From Anaerococcus vaginalis (GTDB lineage Bacteria > Bacillota > Clostridia > Tissierellales > Peptoniphilaceae): a DNA stretch of 54,845 bases. Below the pieces are notes generated by a model. It had not been told where the DNA came from. It saw only the letters and a program-made list of their open reading frames with translations, and ran no database searches. Location of the stretch: the NCBI RefSeq assembly GCF_000307225.1, contig NZ_HE978617.1, positions 564,206 to 619,050 on the forward strand, in the 5' to 3' direction. Position numbers and translations under genes: made by a program. Each line of letters starts with the position of its first letter. The first letter of the stretch is position 1. Of this stretch, positions 38,238-47,241 are shown one piece after another.

Positions 38238-40358
38238 ATGAATTTTAAAAAAGTTTTCTCACAAGCTTTTGCACTTGGCTTAGTTTTAACTCTTACTGCT
38301 TGTGGCGGTAGTGGAAACAAAGACAACAATGGATCAGCTGGAGATAATAATGCTAGTAACGAAGAAGCTAAGGAAGAATTTAAAAAACAAACTAATGATA
38401 ACACACTTGTATTGGGTGTTGATTCACTTGGTGGAGAATTTATCCAAGGCTTTAACAACAGCGCAAACGATGTAAGAGCTAGAGAATTTATGGGTATCCA
38501 AGGTTCTGTAGGTTATGATACTTATGTTAAGGATAAAAGTGGAATATATGTAGCAAACAAGACTGTTCTTGATGGAGATCCTCAATCAAAAGAAAATGAA
38601 GATGGAACAAAGACTATCACCTTCAAAATTAAAAAAGATCTCAAATGGTCAGATGGCAAACCAGTAACAGCTGATGATTATTTATTTACAAAACTTTTGC
38701 ACTCACCACAAGATTATTCTCTTATAACTGGATCTACAGAAATTGGTGGAGATACTTTTAAAGGTTACAATGAATTTAGAGAAGGAAAAACTAAAGAATT
38801 TGAAGGTGTTAAGAAAATTGACGATCACACATTCGAAGTAACAGTTTCTAAAGATTTTGTACCATATTATGAAGAAGATGCTATAAAAGCAATTAATCCA
38901 AGACCAATTCATTATATAGCTCCAAACTTAAAAGTTGAAGGATCTAAATTTGCTATTAAAGATGGATATAAGGTATCTGATGATGATAAAAAAGCCTTTG
39001 TCCAATCAATCGATAAGCAAATCGAAACAGAAAATTCTTCTTATAAAGAAGAAGTAAAAGCAGCTGGTAAAGAAGATCCAGATGATAAAAAAGCTCACGA
39101 AGAAAAAGTAAAAGCTCTTGAAGAAAAGAAAAAAGCTGCTGAAAATGGAAAAGATATAGATCCAACAGAATTACTTGTTGAACAAGCTATGCTTTTTGAT
39201 GCTAACGAATATAGAAAAGCACCAAAAGTAACATGTGGACCTTATAAATTTGTTTCATTTGAAAATAATATGGTAAAAATGGAACTTAACGATCAATATG
39301 CAGGAGATTTTGAAGGCCACAAAGCTACAATTCCAAATGTAATTATCCAAGCAGTAAACCCAGAAATTTCTGTAGACCTTGTTAAAAATGGAGATATAGA
39401 TATTTTTGAAGGAGAAATGAATGGCTCAAGAATTTCTCAAATAAGAAAAGCTGCTGATGAAAAGAAATTACAATATGTATCATACGACAGAAATGGTTAT
39501 GGTTGCTTGAAATTCTTAAATGATAGAGGAGCAACAAAATATAAAGAAGTAAGACAAGCTATAGCTTTCTTGATGGATAGAAATGACTTCGTACAAAACT
39601 TTGCAGGTGGATATGCAGTAGTAACAAACGGAATGTATGGTTCAAGCCAATGGCTATACAAAGAAAGAGGAGCTGATATAGAAGCTAAACTTACAAACTA
39701 TACATTAAACGTTGATGAAGCTAATAAGAGATTAGATAAAACACCATACAAATTCGAAAAAGATGGAAAAACTCCTTGGGATGCTAAAAAAGCAGCAGAA
39801 GAATACAAAAATAATGCTGAAAAATTTGATTATTATAGATACGATGAAAATGGAAAGAAATTGCAAGTAAACCAATTTGGTGCAAAAGAATCAGAAATAA
39901 CAACACTTCTTTCAAACCAATTGCCAGACAATGCAAAACAAGCAGGACTTGAATATAACGTTCAAGCAGGAGATTTCAATACACTTCTAAACTATATGAG
40001 AAATCCTAAAGAAGGAGATAAGGCTGAATATACAGCATTCAATATGGGACTTGAATTTGGAACACCATTTGATCCATTCTACCAATACAACAGCAAAGGA
40101 AATGATAATACAACAAAAACAAATGATCCACAAGCTGATAAAATTACAGAAGAATTAAGAAGAACAAAACCTGGCGATAAAGAAACTTACCTAAATAAAT
40201 GGGAAGAATTCCAAAAATGGTACAATGATTACCTACCAGAGATTCCACTTTATTCTAACCAAATCCACTCATCAGCATCAACAAGAGTTAAAGGATTTGA
40301 AGGCTTAACACCAGAATGGCCAACATCATTCCAAATCAATCAAATGAGCCTTAAATAA
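38238..40358 (+). CDS. oppA: Oligopeptide-binding lipoprotein OppA with charged insertion
   Basis: 706 residues from ATG 38238, preceded by GAGGAGAGAAGG. Signal peptide with lipobox LTAC. Family 5 solute-binding protein: KKDLKWSDGKPVTADDYLF marks the conserved motif. It is larger than the usual 540. A charged helical stretch (about residues 250-310; 38985-39165), rich in Lys/Glu/Asp, sits before the APKVTCGPYKFV core, and a second extra region lies near residues 490-550. Captures peptides on the cell surface for OppBCDF. Monocistronic, followed by a terminator. Confidence 0.93.
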   Translation: MNFKKVFSQAFALGLVLTLTACGGSGNKDNNGSAGDNNASNEEAKEEFKKQTNDNTLVLGVDSLGGEFIQGFNNSANDVRAREFMGIQGSVGYDTYVKDKSGIYVANKTVLDGDPQSKENEDGTKTITFKIKKDLKWSDGKPVTADDYLFTKLLHSPQDYSLITGSTEIGGDTFKGYNEFREGKTKEFEGVKKIDDHTFEVTVSKDFVPYYEEDAIKAINPRPIHYIAPNLKVEGSKFAIKDGYKVSDDDKKAFVQSIDKQIETENSSYKEEVKAAGKEDPDDKKAHEEKVKALEEKKKAAENGKDIDPTELLVEQAMLFDANEYRKAPKVTCGPYKFVSFENNMVKMELNDQYAGDFEGHKATIPNVIIQAVNPEISVDLVKNGDIDIFEGEMNGSRISQIRKAADEKKLQYVSYDRNGYGCLKFLNDRGATKYKEVRQAIAFLMDRNDFVQNFAGGYAVVTNGMYGSSQWLYKERGADIEAKLTNYTLNVDEANKRLDKTPYKFEKDGKTPWDAKKAAEEYKNNAEKFDYYRYDENGKKLQVNQFGAKESEITTLLSNQLPDNAKQAGLEYNVQAGDFNTLLNYMRNPKEGDKAEYTAFNMGLEFGTPFDPFYQYNSKGNDNTTKTNDPQADKITEELRRTKPGDKETYLNKWEEFQKWYNDYLPEIPLYSNQIHSSASTRVKGFEGLTPEWPTSFQINQMSLK

Positions 40359-40387
40359 AATTTAAAATTTTAAATTTAAAATCAAAA

Positions 40388-40419
40388 AGAAGCTAATGCT
40401 TGGCATAGCTTCTTTTTTT
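40388..40419 (+). terminator. Terminator of oppA
   Basis: AGAAGCTA/TAGCTTCT stem with an ATGCTTGGCA loop and a T7 tail. It separates the abundant binding protein from the membrane genes, which have their own promoter. Confidence 0.85.
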
Positions 40420-40620
40420 GCTGATAAAAATAATTTGAAAAATGAAAGAAATTCCAAAACGATTTTTGATAAAAATTTTAAAAATTTCAGATGAAAAAAA
40501 TCAAAAATCAGTTCGTTTTGGATAAATATTAATTTATTTTTTAAGATAAGAATTTTATTCACAAATAATGAATTTTTAAAAATAAATATCAATCTTTATA
40601 AGTTTATGATAAATTTTACG

Positions 40621-40650
40621 TTGACAAAAGTGGGCTTTTATATTAATATT
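40621..40650 (+). promoter_or_regulatory. Promoter for oppBCDF
   Basis: TTGACA (40621-40626), 17 bp, TAATAT. It leaves a leader of about 175 nt before oppB. The DNA 40420-40620 shows no gene. Confidence 0.55.
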
Positions 40651-40720
40651 ATGGTTATGATATTATAAGTTTACTCTAAATTAATTTTTTTATATTTATT
40701 TATAAAATTTTATAAGTAAT

Positions 40721-40758
40721 GTTTTCCTTGCATAATTTCTTCAAAAAAGAAGGAAAAC
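40721..40758 (+). promoter_or_regulatory. Leader hairpin before oppB
   Basis: GTTTTCCTT and AAGGAAAAC pair perfectly (9 bp). An alternative small hairpin TTCTT/AAGAA lies in the loop. No T run follows, so an RNA processing, stability or control element is more likely than a terminator. Confidence 0.35.
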
Positions 40759-40826
40759 TTATATTATTTATTCTTTATTAAATAAATTTAAAGGGTAAAT
40801 TTTAAAAAAATAAGGAAGGGATGTAT

Positions 40827-41789
40827 ATGTTAAAATACATAGTAAAAAGAATCATTAATTTGATTCCTGTAGCCATAATAATTTCTATTTTGGTTTTTGT
40901 ACTTTCTAAATCTATGCCAGGTGATCCTGTTTTAGCTATGATGCCAAAAGATGGAAGAATGACCAAGGCCCAACAAGAACAAATGTATAAAAACCTTGAA
41001 AAACGTTATGGTTATGACAAATCGTTACCAGAACAATATTTTATGTGGATGGGAAGAAGTTTGAAGGGAGATTTTGGTGAATCTACTCAATCTAAAAGAC
41101 CTGTAAAGGAATATCTTTCTGAACCACTTAGAAACACAATTTTACTTAATATTGGTTCAACCTTTATTTCTTTTTTGCTTTCGGTTCTCATAGGAATTAG
41201 ATCTGCCGTTCATAAGGGAGGACCTTTCGATAAATTCTTTCAGGTATTTACCATAGTCGGTATTTCTTTGCCTACATTTTTTATAGGTTTATTTTTTATA
41301 TTTTTATTTGCCTTTAGGCTAGGATGGTTACCTGCTAATGGTATGCCTAGAAATAATACTTTTGGTGAATGGATTAAATATTTAATTTTACCTACTTTAA
41401 CTTTAACTGTTGGTTCTATGGCATCTATTTCTAGGTATGTAAGAAATTCTATGCTAGATTCTCTAAATGAAGATTATATTAGGACAGCAAGAGCCAAGGG
41501 TTTAAAGGAAAAAACTGTAATTTATTCTCATGCTTTTAGAAATGCCCTAATACCGGTTGTAACTGCTATGACTTGGGCAATTCTTTCTATGTTTTCAGGT
41601 TCTGCTATAACTGAAACTATCTTTGCTTATAGGGGAATTGGAAATATACTTATAAAATCTGTTTTAGCTCAAGATTATAATGTTATTCTTGCATTAACAA
41701 TGTTTTATGCACTTTTAACTCTTCTTGGAAACTTGGTTATGGATATAGCTTATGCTCTTGTAGATCCTAGAGTAAAATTGGAGGCTTAA
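40827..41789 (+). CDS. oppB: Oligopeptide ABC transporter permease OppB
   Basis: 320 residues from ATG 40827, chosen because GGAAGG lies 7 nt before it; an ATG at 40821 is too close. Six membrane helices: about 8-28, then five between 100 and 310. The cytoplasmic EAA loop reads RTARAKGLKEKTVIYSHAFRNALIPV. Normal length with no insertions, in contrast to OppC and OppF. Ends 1 bp before oppC. Confidence 0.95.
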   Translation: MLKYIVKRIINLIPVAIIISILVFVLSKSMPGDPVLAMMPKDGRMTKAQQEQMYKNLEKRYGYDKSLPEQYFMWMGRSLKGDFGESTQSKRPVKEYLSEPLRNTILLNIGSTFISFLLSVLIGIRSAVHKGGPFDKFFQVFTIVGISLPTFFIGLFFIFLFAFRLGWLPANGMPRNNTFGEWIKYLILPTLTLTVGSMASISRYVRNSMLDSLNEDYIRTARAKGLKEKTVIYSHAFRNALIPVVTAMTWAILSMFSGSAITETIFAYRGIGNILIKSVLAQDYNVILALTMFYALLTLLGNLVMDIAYALVDPRVKLEA

Positions 41790-41790
41790 T

Positions 41791-43674
41791 ATGAAAGATG
41801 AATTAAAAAAATCATTCAAATCTTTTGGTAGATTAGTTTTTTCCATGTTTACTTTTGGAACTAATGCAAATGATGTAGAAAAAGACTTAATAGATAATGA
41901 AAATGAATCATTAAAAGAAGATGCTATTACTTCTCCTGGGAAAATGGCTGTAAAAAATTATTTTAGAAATCCTTTAGGTGTTATAGGTTTAGTTTGGTTA
42001 ATCGGAATTATCTTAGTTGTATTTATAGGATCTGCTATTATTCCTTTTAATCCTTACCAATCTGAGGGAAATCTTATAAATGTATCTCCAGGTTCAGGCT
42101 ATATGAAATATCCTTCTAAGATGGAAAAAGAGGGAGTTGAGAAAATTTCTGTAGGAAATACTTTTGGTGTTGGTCTAACTAAGGAGAAAAATTTCTATTT
42201 TTGGGGCAAAAATAACGAAGATAATGTTATGAAAATGCCTGAAGATATAAAGGAAAAACTTAAAGGCAAAAAAATAAAAGATGTTGCTGCTGGTGATAGG
42301 CATATTCTTGTTGCAACTGAAGACAACGAAGTTTATGGTTGGGGTAATGATTCTTTCCAACAAACAAAACTTCCACCAATGCAAGAAAGTCAAATAAAAC
42401 AAGAAGGCATCAAAAAACTTGGTGGTGGAGTTCAATATTCTGTTGTTTTGACTGAAAAAAATAATATATATGTTTGGGGTTCTACAATGAACTCAAGACT
42501 TGATCTTATTCCAAAAGAAGTTAAAGGAAAAGTTGTAGATTTTGATACAAGTGGTTCAAATATTCTCGCTGTATTAAAAGATGGATCTACAAAACTTCTC
42601 GGTGTAAGAGGGGCTGAGGTTGATGTTGGAGCACCAGATGAAATTAAAAATAATAAGGTGAAAATTTCTAAGGTTGCTTTAACTTCAAAATCTGCGGCAG
42701 CCCTTGATGAAAATGGAAAACTTTATGTTTGGGGACCTTCTAGGGATAATTTATCTGGAAAAAATGTTCCAAAATTTAAAGGAAAAGTTAAGGATATAGT
42801 TGCAGGAACAAATCATTTTACTGCCCTTGATGAAGATGGAAAAATTTATGCTTGGGGAAATAATGTTTATGGTGAAGCAAATGCTCCATCTGGAAAATAT
42901 GAAAAAATATTTGCTGGATATTTTAATAATTATGCTGTAAGTAAAGAAAATAAAATTGATACTTGGGGTCTTAAAGGATTTAGATTTGGATCAGATGACC
43001 AAGGTCGTGATATTTTCACAAGATTAATTCATGGTGGAAAAATGACCATAGTTATTTCCTTTGTATCAGTTATTATACAAGTTGTGCTTGGTGTAATTAT
43101 TGGTATGGTTTCAGGTTATGCTGGTGGAAAAGTCGACAATGTTTTGATGAGAATTACAGAAATTGTTCAATCTTTCCCATTTTATCCACTTATTATTACA
43201 CTTTCTGCCCTTCTTCCTGTAAATACTAGTCAAAATACAAGACTTATGATGATTATGGTTTTGCTTGGAGTTATTGGATGGACAGGAATTGCAAGGCTTG
43301 TTCGTGGACAAATTTTAGCTGAAAGAGAAAGAGATTATGTAATAGCTGCAAGGGCACTTGGTGTTACAAATTCATCAATTCTTGTAAGACATATTCTACC
43401 AAATATTCTTTCAATAATAATTGTAAATGCGACTCTTGGTTTTGCAGGAAACCTCCTTACAGAAGCAGGTTTATCATTTTTAGGTTTTGGTGTTCAAGAG
43501 CCAATGCCATCATGGGGAAATATGATGACAAGTGCCCAATCATCAGATGTAATTAATATTTACTGGTGGAGATGGGTAATTCCAGCTATTGCAGTATTTT
43601 CAGCAGCATTTTCAGTAAACTTGATAGGAGACGCCCTAAGAGATGCAATAGATCCAAGGTCAAATGAGAGATAG
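41791..43674 (+). CDS. oppC: Oligopeptide permease OppC with inserted seven-repeat RCC1-like propeller
   Basis: 627 residues, about twice the usual 300. After a helix at 60-84 ending PFNPYQ, where normal OppC soon continues to FGTDxxGRD, a block of about 300 residues (95-397) is inserted. It has seven RCC1-type repeats, near 116, 160, 206, 247, 290, 332 and 369, each with a core like VxAGxxHxxAL...GxxYxWG (WG at 138, 184, 229, 314, 355, 392; the fourth blade is degenerate). Permease sequence resumes with FGSDDQGRDIF, five more helices, and the EAA loop YVIAARALGVTNSSILVRH. Topology puts the propeller outside the cell, facing OppA or peptide. Confidence 0.95.
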   Translation: MKDELKKSFKSFGRLVFSMFTFGTNANDVEKDLIDNENESLKEDAITSPGKMAVKNYFRNPLGVIGLVWLIGIILVVFIGSAIIPFNPYQSEGNLINVSPGSGYMKYPSKMEKEGVEKISVGNTFGVGLTKEKNFYFWGKNNEDNVMKMPEDIKEKLKGKKIKDVAAGDRHILVATEDNEVYGWGNDSFQQTKLPPMQESQIKQEGIKKLGGGVQYSVVLTEKNNIYVWGSTMNSRLDLIPKEVKGKVVDFDTSGSNILAVLKDGSTKLLGVRGAEVDVGAPDEIKNNKVKISKVALTSKSAAALDENGKLYVWGPSRDNLSGKNVPKFKGKVKDIVAGTNHFTALDEDGKIYAWGNNVYGEANAPSGKYEKIFAGYFNNYAVSKENKIDTWGLKGFRFGSDDQGRDIFTRLIHGGKMTIVISFVSVIIQVVLGVIIGMVSGYAGGKVDNVLMRITEIVQSFPFYPLIITLSALLPVNTSQNTRLMMIMVLLGVIGWTGIARLVRGQILAERERDYVIAARALGVTNSSILVRHILPNILSIIIVNATLGFAGNLLTEAGLSFLGFGVQEPMPSWGNMMTSAQSSDVINIYWWRWVIPAIAVFSAAFSVNLIGDALRDAIDPRSNER

Positions 43675-43682
43675 GTGTAAAA

Positions 43683-44687
43683 ATGAAAAATTTACTTGAA
43701 ATAAAAAATCTTCATACCTACTTTGAAACAAGAAGAGGTCAAATCAAAGCAGTAAATGGAGTATCATGTACAATTGAAGAAGGAAAAACTTTGGGCTTGG
43801 TTGGAGAAAGTGGTTCTGGAAAAAGTCAAACGGCTATGAGTATCTTGCAACTTTTTGAACCAAATCAAAAAATCTATGGGGGAGAAATAATTTTTGAAGG
43901 AGAAAAAATTTCTTCATTTAATAGATCTCAAATGGAAAAAATCAGGGGAAATGATATTTCTATGATTTTTCAAGAGCCAATGAGCTCATTGAATCCTGTT
44001 TTTACTGTAGAAAAACAAATTTCGGAAGTTTTAATTCTTCATAAAAAAATGGATAAAAAAGAGGCTGCAAAAAGGGTGGAGGAACTTCTTGCCCAAGTTA
44101 AAATTCCAAATCCTCACGTTGTTGCCAAACAATATCCTTTTGAGCTTTCAGGTGGTATGAATCAAAGAGTTATGATTGCTATGGCACTTGCTTGTGAGCC
44201 AAAATTACTTATAGCAGACGAGCCAACAACAGCTCTTGATGTTACAATCCAAGCTCAAATTTTAAAATTGATGAATGAATTAAAGGAAAAGCAAAACACT
44301 TCAATTTTATTTATAACCCACGACTTGGGAGTAATAAATCAAATGGCAGATGAGGTTGCTGTAATGTATTGTGGACAAATTGTAGAACAATCTCCAGTTG
44401 ATTATATTTTTAAACACAATATTACAAAATACAACCATCCTTACACAATAGCTCTTTTAAATTCTATCCCAGCAATTACAAGTGATAGGAATGAAAGACT
44501 TGATATAATACCAGGATCTGTTCCACATCCACTTAACCTTCCTAGCGGATGTAAATTTGCAGACAGGTGTAAGTATGCTACTGAAAAATGTAGAAAAGAA
44601 ATGCCAGAGCTTGTGTCAGTAAATGAAAATCAAAAAATTAGATGCCACTACCCAAATAGAGAGGAGAGAGAAAATGGAGAACAATAA
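43683..44687 (+). CDS. oppD: Oligopeptide ABC transporter ATPase OppD
   Basis: 334 residues. Walker A GESGSGKS, Q-loop FQEPMSSLNP, signature LSGGMNQRV, Walker B LLIADEPTTALD, and H-loop ITHDLG. The C-terminal Cys-rich region (GCKFADRCKYATEKC) is the iron-sulphur-like motif common in peptide transporters. Its last codons overlap oppF by 14 bp. Unlike its partner OppF it has no insertion. Confidence 0.96.
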   Translation: MKNLLEIKNLHTYFETRRGQIKAVNGVSCTIEEGKTLGLVGESGSGKSQTAMSILQLFEPNQKIYGGEIIFEGEKISSFNRSQMEKIRGNDISMIFQEPMSSLNPVFTVEKQISEVLILHKKMDKKEAAKRVEELLAQVKIPNPHVVAKQYPFELSGGMNQRVMIAMALACEPKLLIADEPTTALDVTIQAQILKLMNELKEKQNTSILFITHDLGVINQMADEVAVMYCGQIVEQSPVDYIFKHNITKYNHPYTIALLNSIPAITSDRNERLDIIPGSVPHPLNLPSGCKFADRCKYATEKCRKEMPELVSVNENQKIRCHYPNREERENGEQ

Positions 44688-46290
44688 TAAAAAGGTCTTA
44701 TTCAAAATAAGAAATCTTAAAAAATATTTTCCAATCAAGAAAAAATCTATCTTTTCTAGGGGAGCCAACGAATATGTCCATGCCAACGAAAATATCTCTA
44801 TAGATATATATGAGGGTGAAACTTTTGGTTTGGTTGGAGAAAGTGGTTGTGGTAAATCTACTTTTGGTAGGACTATTCTTCAAATTTATGAACAAACAGA
44901 AGGAACAACCCTATATTATGGAACAACTTTAGACAAACTTGCCCCAGCCTATATGGGAAAAGATATAAGAGATATTCCAAAAAAATTCCCTTCATATGAT
45001 ACAGAAGTAGGAAAACTTCAAAAAATTTATGATGAGTTAGAAAAAACTGAAGATGAAGAAAAGAAGGCAGAATTAAATGAAGCTGCTATGCATCAAAGAA
45101 GACTTATCCAAGAAAAATATGAAAATATGATGAGAATTGCTGGAGGACTTCTTGCAAGCGATAATTTATCGGAAATTTCTTCAATTCTTGATGATTATTA
45201 CAAAAAAATCAAGGAAAGATCTAAAGTTTTGTTAGATATCAAAAAAATTGAAGAAAAAGACCAAGTGAGAATTAGGGATAAAAAAGAATTAAAAGATGCC
45301 ATTTTAAATGATCCAAAATACAAGGAACTTTTGAGTAAAAAAGAAAAACTCGACAAGGAAGTTTTGGAAAAAGATCAAAAAATAAGGGCGAAAAAAGAAG
45401 AATTAAAAGCAAAAGAAGATTTTGAAAAATTTGAAAGTTTTCTTGATGATGGAATTGACCTTTCAAGACTTGCAAATGAAGAAATGAGAGAGCTTAGAAA
45501 AGATCTTCAAATAATTTTCCAAGATCCTTATGGTTCTTTGGATACAAAAATGACGGTTGGAAATATAATTGGAGAAGGAGTTTTGGGCCACGAACTTTTC
45601 AAATCAAGAAGTGAAGCAGGCTATAACGAATATATCCAAGATATAATGAACCAATGTGGACTTGCTCCATATTTTATTCACAGGTATCCTCACCAATTTT
45701 CTGGTGGACAAAGACAAAGAATTGGAATTGCTAGAGCACTTGCCCTAAATCCAAGTTTTATTGTTTGTGATGAGGCAGTATCAGCCCTTGATGTTTCAAT
45801 CCAATCACAAATTATAAATTTATTACAAGATTTAAAAACAGATTTAAACCTAACTTATTTATTTATAACTCATGACCTTTCAGTTGTAAAATATATTTCT
45901 GATAGGATTGGAGTAATGTATTTGGGAGTTATGGTTGAACTTTCAGATTCAGATAGGATTTTCAAAAATCCACAACATCCTTACACAAAGGCACTCTTGC
46001 AAGCAATACCAAGAACTGACGTTGATAAGGGACAAGAATTACAAACAATTGATGGAGATATTCCATCAGCAGTAAGGCCACCAAAAGGTTGTCGTTTCCA
46101 CACAAGATGTAAATATTGTATGGATATTTGTAAACAATTTGAGCCAGAGCTTAAAGAAGTTGAAGCTGGTCATTTTGTAGCTTGTCATTTGATGGATGTT
46201 TCAGAAGAAACAAAAATGAAAGCCTTTGAAAAAAACGAAGAAGAAAGACTAAAAAGAGAACACGAATTAGCCAAGGAAGCTAATCTATGA
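44674..46290 (+). CDS. oppF: Oligopeptide ABC transporter ATPase OppF with charged helical insertion
   Basis: 538 residues against about 320 normally. Start ATG 44674 (MENNNKKVL) overlaps oppD. Walker A GESGCGKS lies at 55-62, but the Q-loop FQDPYGSLD comes only at 282-290. In between, about residues 85-265 are extra: Lys/Glu-rich helices with coiled-coil-like character (for example LLSKKEKLDKEVLEKDQK). Signature FSGGQRQR, Walker B FIVCDEAVSALD, H-loop ITHDLS and the C-terminal Cys-rich motif are intact, so ATPase function is likely kept. The insertion would project from the cytoplasmic face. Confidence 0.95.
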   Translation: MENNNKKVLFKIRNLKKYFPIKKKSIFSRGANEYVHANENISIDIYEGETFGLVGESGCGKSTFGRTILQIYEQTEGTTLYYGTTLDKLAPAYMGKDIRDIPKKFPSYDTEVGKLQKIYDELEKTEDEEKKAELNEAAMHQRRLIQEKYENMMRIAGGLLASDNLSEISSILDDYYKKIKERSKVLLDIKKIEEKDQVRIRDKKELKDAILNDPKYKELLSKKEKLDKEVLEKDQKIRAKKEELKAKEDFEKFESFLDDGIDLSRLANEEMRELRKDLQIIFQDPYGSLDTKMTVGNIIGEGVLGHELFKSRSEAGYNEYIQDIMNQCGLAPYFIHRYPHQFSGGQRQRIGIARALALNPSFIVCDEAVSALDVSIQSQIINLLQDLKTDLNLTYLFITHDLSVVKYISDRIGVMYLGVMVELSDSDRIFKNPQHPYTKALLQAIPRTDVDKGQELQTIDGDIPSAVRPPKGCRFHTRCKYCMDICKQFEPELKEVEAGHFVACHLMDVSEETKMKAFEKNEEERLKREHELAKEANL

Positions 46291-46475
46291 AAAGACCAAT
46301 AGATCCATTCAAGGAAAAAAGTCCGGACGAAATCTATGAAAAAGAAGAACTTTTAGAAAAAGATAATCTTGAAAAAGACGATAGGCTTGCTATGTTTTTG
46401 GCAGCTATGAAAGTTTTTTTGCCACCAGTTCTATTGATACTTCTAATATTTTCCTCCCTAATATTTTTCTTTTAA
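46287..46475 (+). CDS. Small tail-anchored membrane protein coupled to oppF
   Basis: 62 residues: an acidic, Glu/Lys-rich cytoplasmic part (1-42) and one C-terminal hydrophobic helix (about 43-62) ending FFF. The ATG overlaps the oppF TGA (ATGA), the arrangement of translationally coupled subunits. No family recognised. A possible accessory part of the enlarged Opp transporter; this is inferred from coupling alone. Confidence 0.72.
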   Translation: MKRPIDPFKEKSPDEIYEKEELLEKDNLEKDDRLAMFLAAMKVFLPPVLLILLIFSSLIFFF

Positions 46476-46536
46476 GTTTTAAAAATAAATTTAAGGGTAG
46501 AAAATTAAAAGATTAGATAAAAAGAAAGGAAGTATT

Positions 46537-46782
46537 ATGAGTAAATTTGACTTATATTTTAAACCAGAATGTCCATATTGCTTAAAAGTTTTAAACTTTA
46601 TGTATGAAAATAAAATTGTAGATTTTACATCCTACAATGTAAAAGATGGAAGAAGTGGAGAAGAAAACACCAAAGAATTAGTTAAACTTGGTGGAAAAGA
46701 TCAAATTCCATTTATGGTATTTGGTGATAAAAAAATGTACGAATCAGATGATATAATCGAATATCTAAAAGAAAATTACTAA
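46537..46782 (+). CDS. Glutaredoxin-like protein
   Basis: 81 residues with CPYC (about 11-14) in FKPECPYCLKVLNFM, and the substrate-binding IPFMVFGDKKMYESDDIIEYL. A small thiol-disulfide oxidoreductase; could serve ribonucleotide reductase or peroxide defence. RBS AAGGAAG. Own terminator follows. Confidence 0.9.
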   Translation: MSKFDLYFKPECPYCLKVLNFMYENKIVDFTSYNVKDGRSGEENTKELVKLGGKDQIPFMVFGDKKMYESDDIIEYLKENY

Positions 46783-46791
46783 AATAAAACC

Positions 46792-46830
46792 AGCAGGAAT
46801 GAGGTGAAAACCAAAATCCTGCTTTTTTTT
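46792..46830 (+). terminator. Terminator of the glutaredoxin gene
   Basis: AGCAGGA/TCCTGCT stem with a T8 tail just after the gene. Confidence 0.85.
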
Positions 46831-47219
46831 GAAGTAAAAATGAAAACAAGATATAAAGACAGAAAATTTTGAAAATGGGATAAGGATATAAATTAGAAGG
46901 AAAGTACAATGTGTTGCATATTAGTAAAAAACTGCTTGCAAGATTTAAGATAAAAAAATAATTTAGATTAAGAAGAAAAAGGCAAGATGTAATAGGAAAT
47001 TTAAAATTGAAAAAATAAAGGATAAACCCATAAGCTAGGCTAAAATTATAAATAAAGAATTTTAGTAAAAAAGAGATAAAAACTTCAGTAACAAAATTAT
47101 AAAAAACTTTAGCAATTAAAAATATCAAACCACCACCCATCTCGAGCGAATGCAATGAGTCGAGAAATCTCATGCAAAAATAAGTATATATAAAAACTTC
47201 AGCAATAAAATCACAAAAA
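46831..47219. repeat. Non-coding region with palindromic repeat and degenerate direct repeats
   Basis: No supported gene. A more GC-rich segment at 47131-47175 holds a hairpin TCTCGA/TCGAGA (47140-47165). It is flanked by three degenerate copies of about 21 nt (TAAAAACTTCAG...) at 47077, about 47099 and 47191; the first and last match at 19 of 21. It looks like a small dispersed repeat or insertion remnant. Confidence 0.45.
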
Positions 47220-47241
47220 AAGAACTCAAAATTGAGTTCTT
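47220..47241 (-). terminator. Terminator of the TM2 gene
   Basis: AAGAACTCAA/TTGAGTTCTT stem overlapping the TM2 stop codon, with a T7 tail on the minus strand. Confidence 0.85.

Noticed and set aside
37976-38458. A 160-codon minus-strand frame across the oppA promoter and start
   Set aside because: It is antisense to the oppA signal peptide and promoter, which are well supported.
46712-47173. A 153-codon open frame on the minus strand
   Set aside because: It overlaps the glutaredoxin gene and terminator, has no ribosome site, and its Phe/Leu-rich translation reflects AT-rich non-coding DNA.
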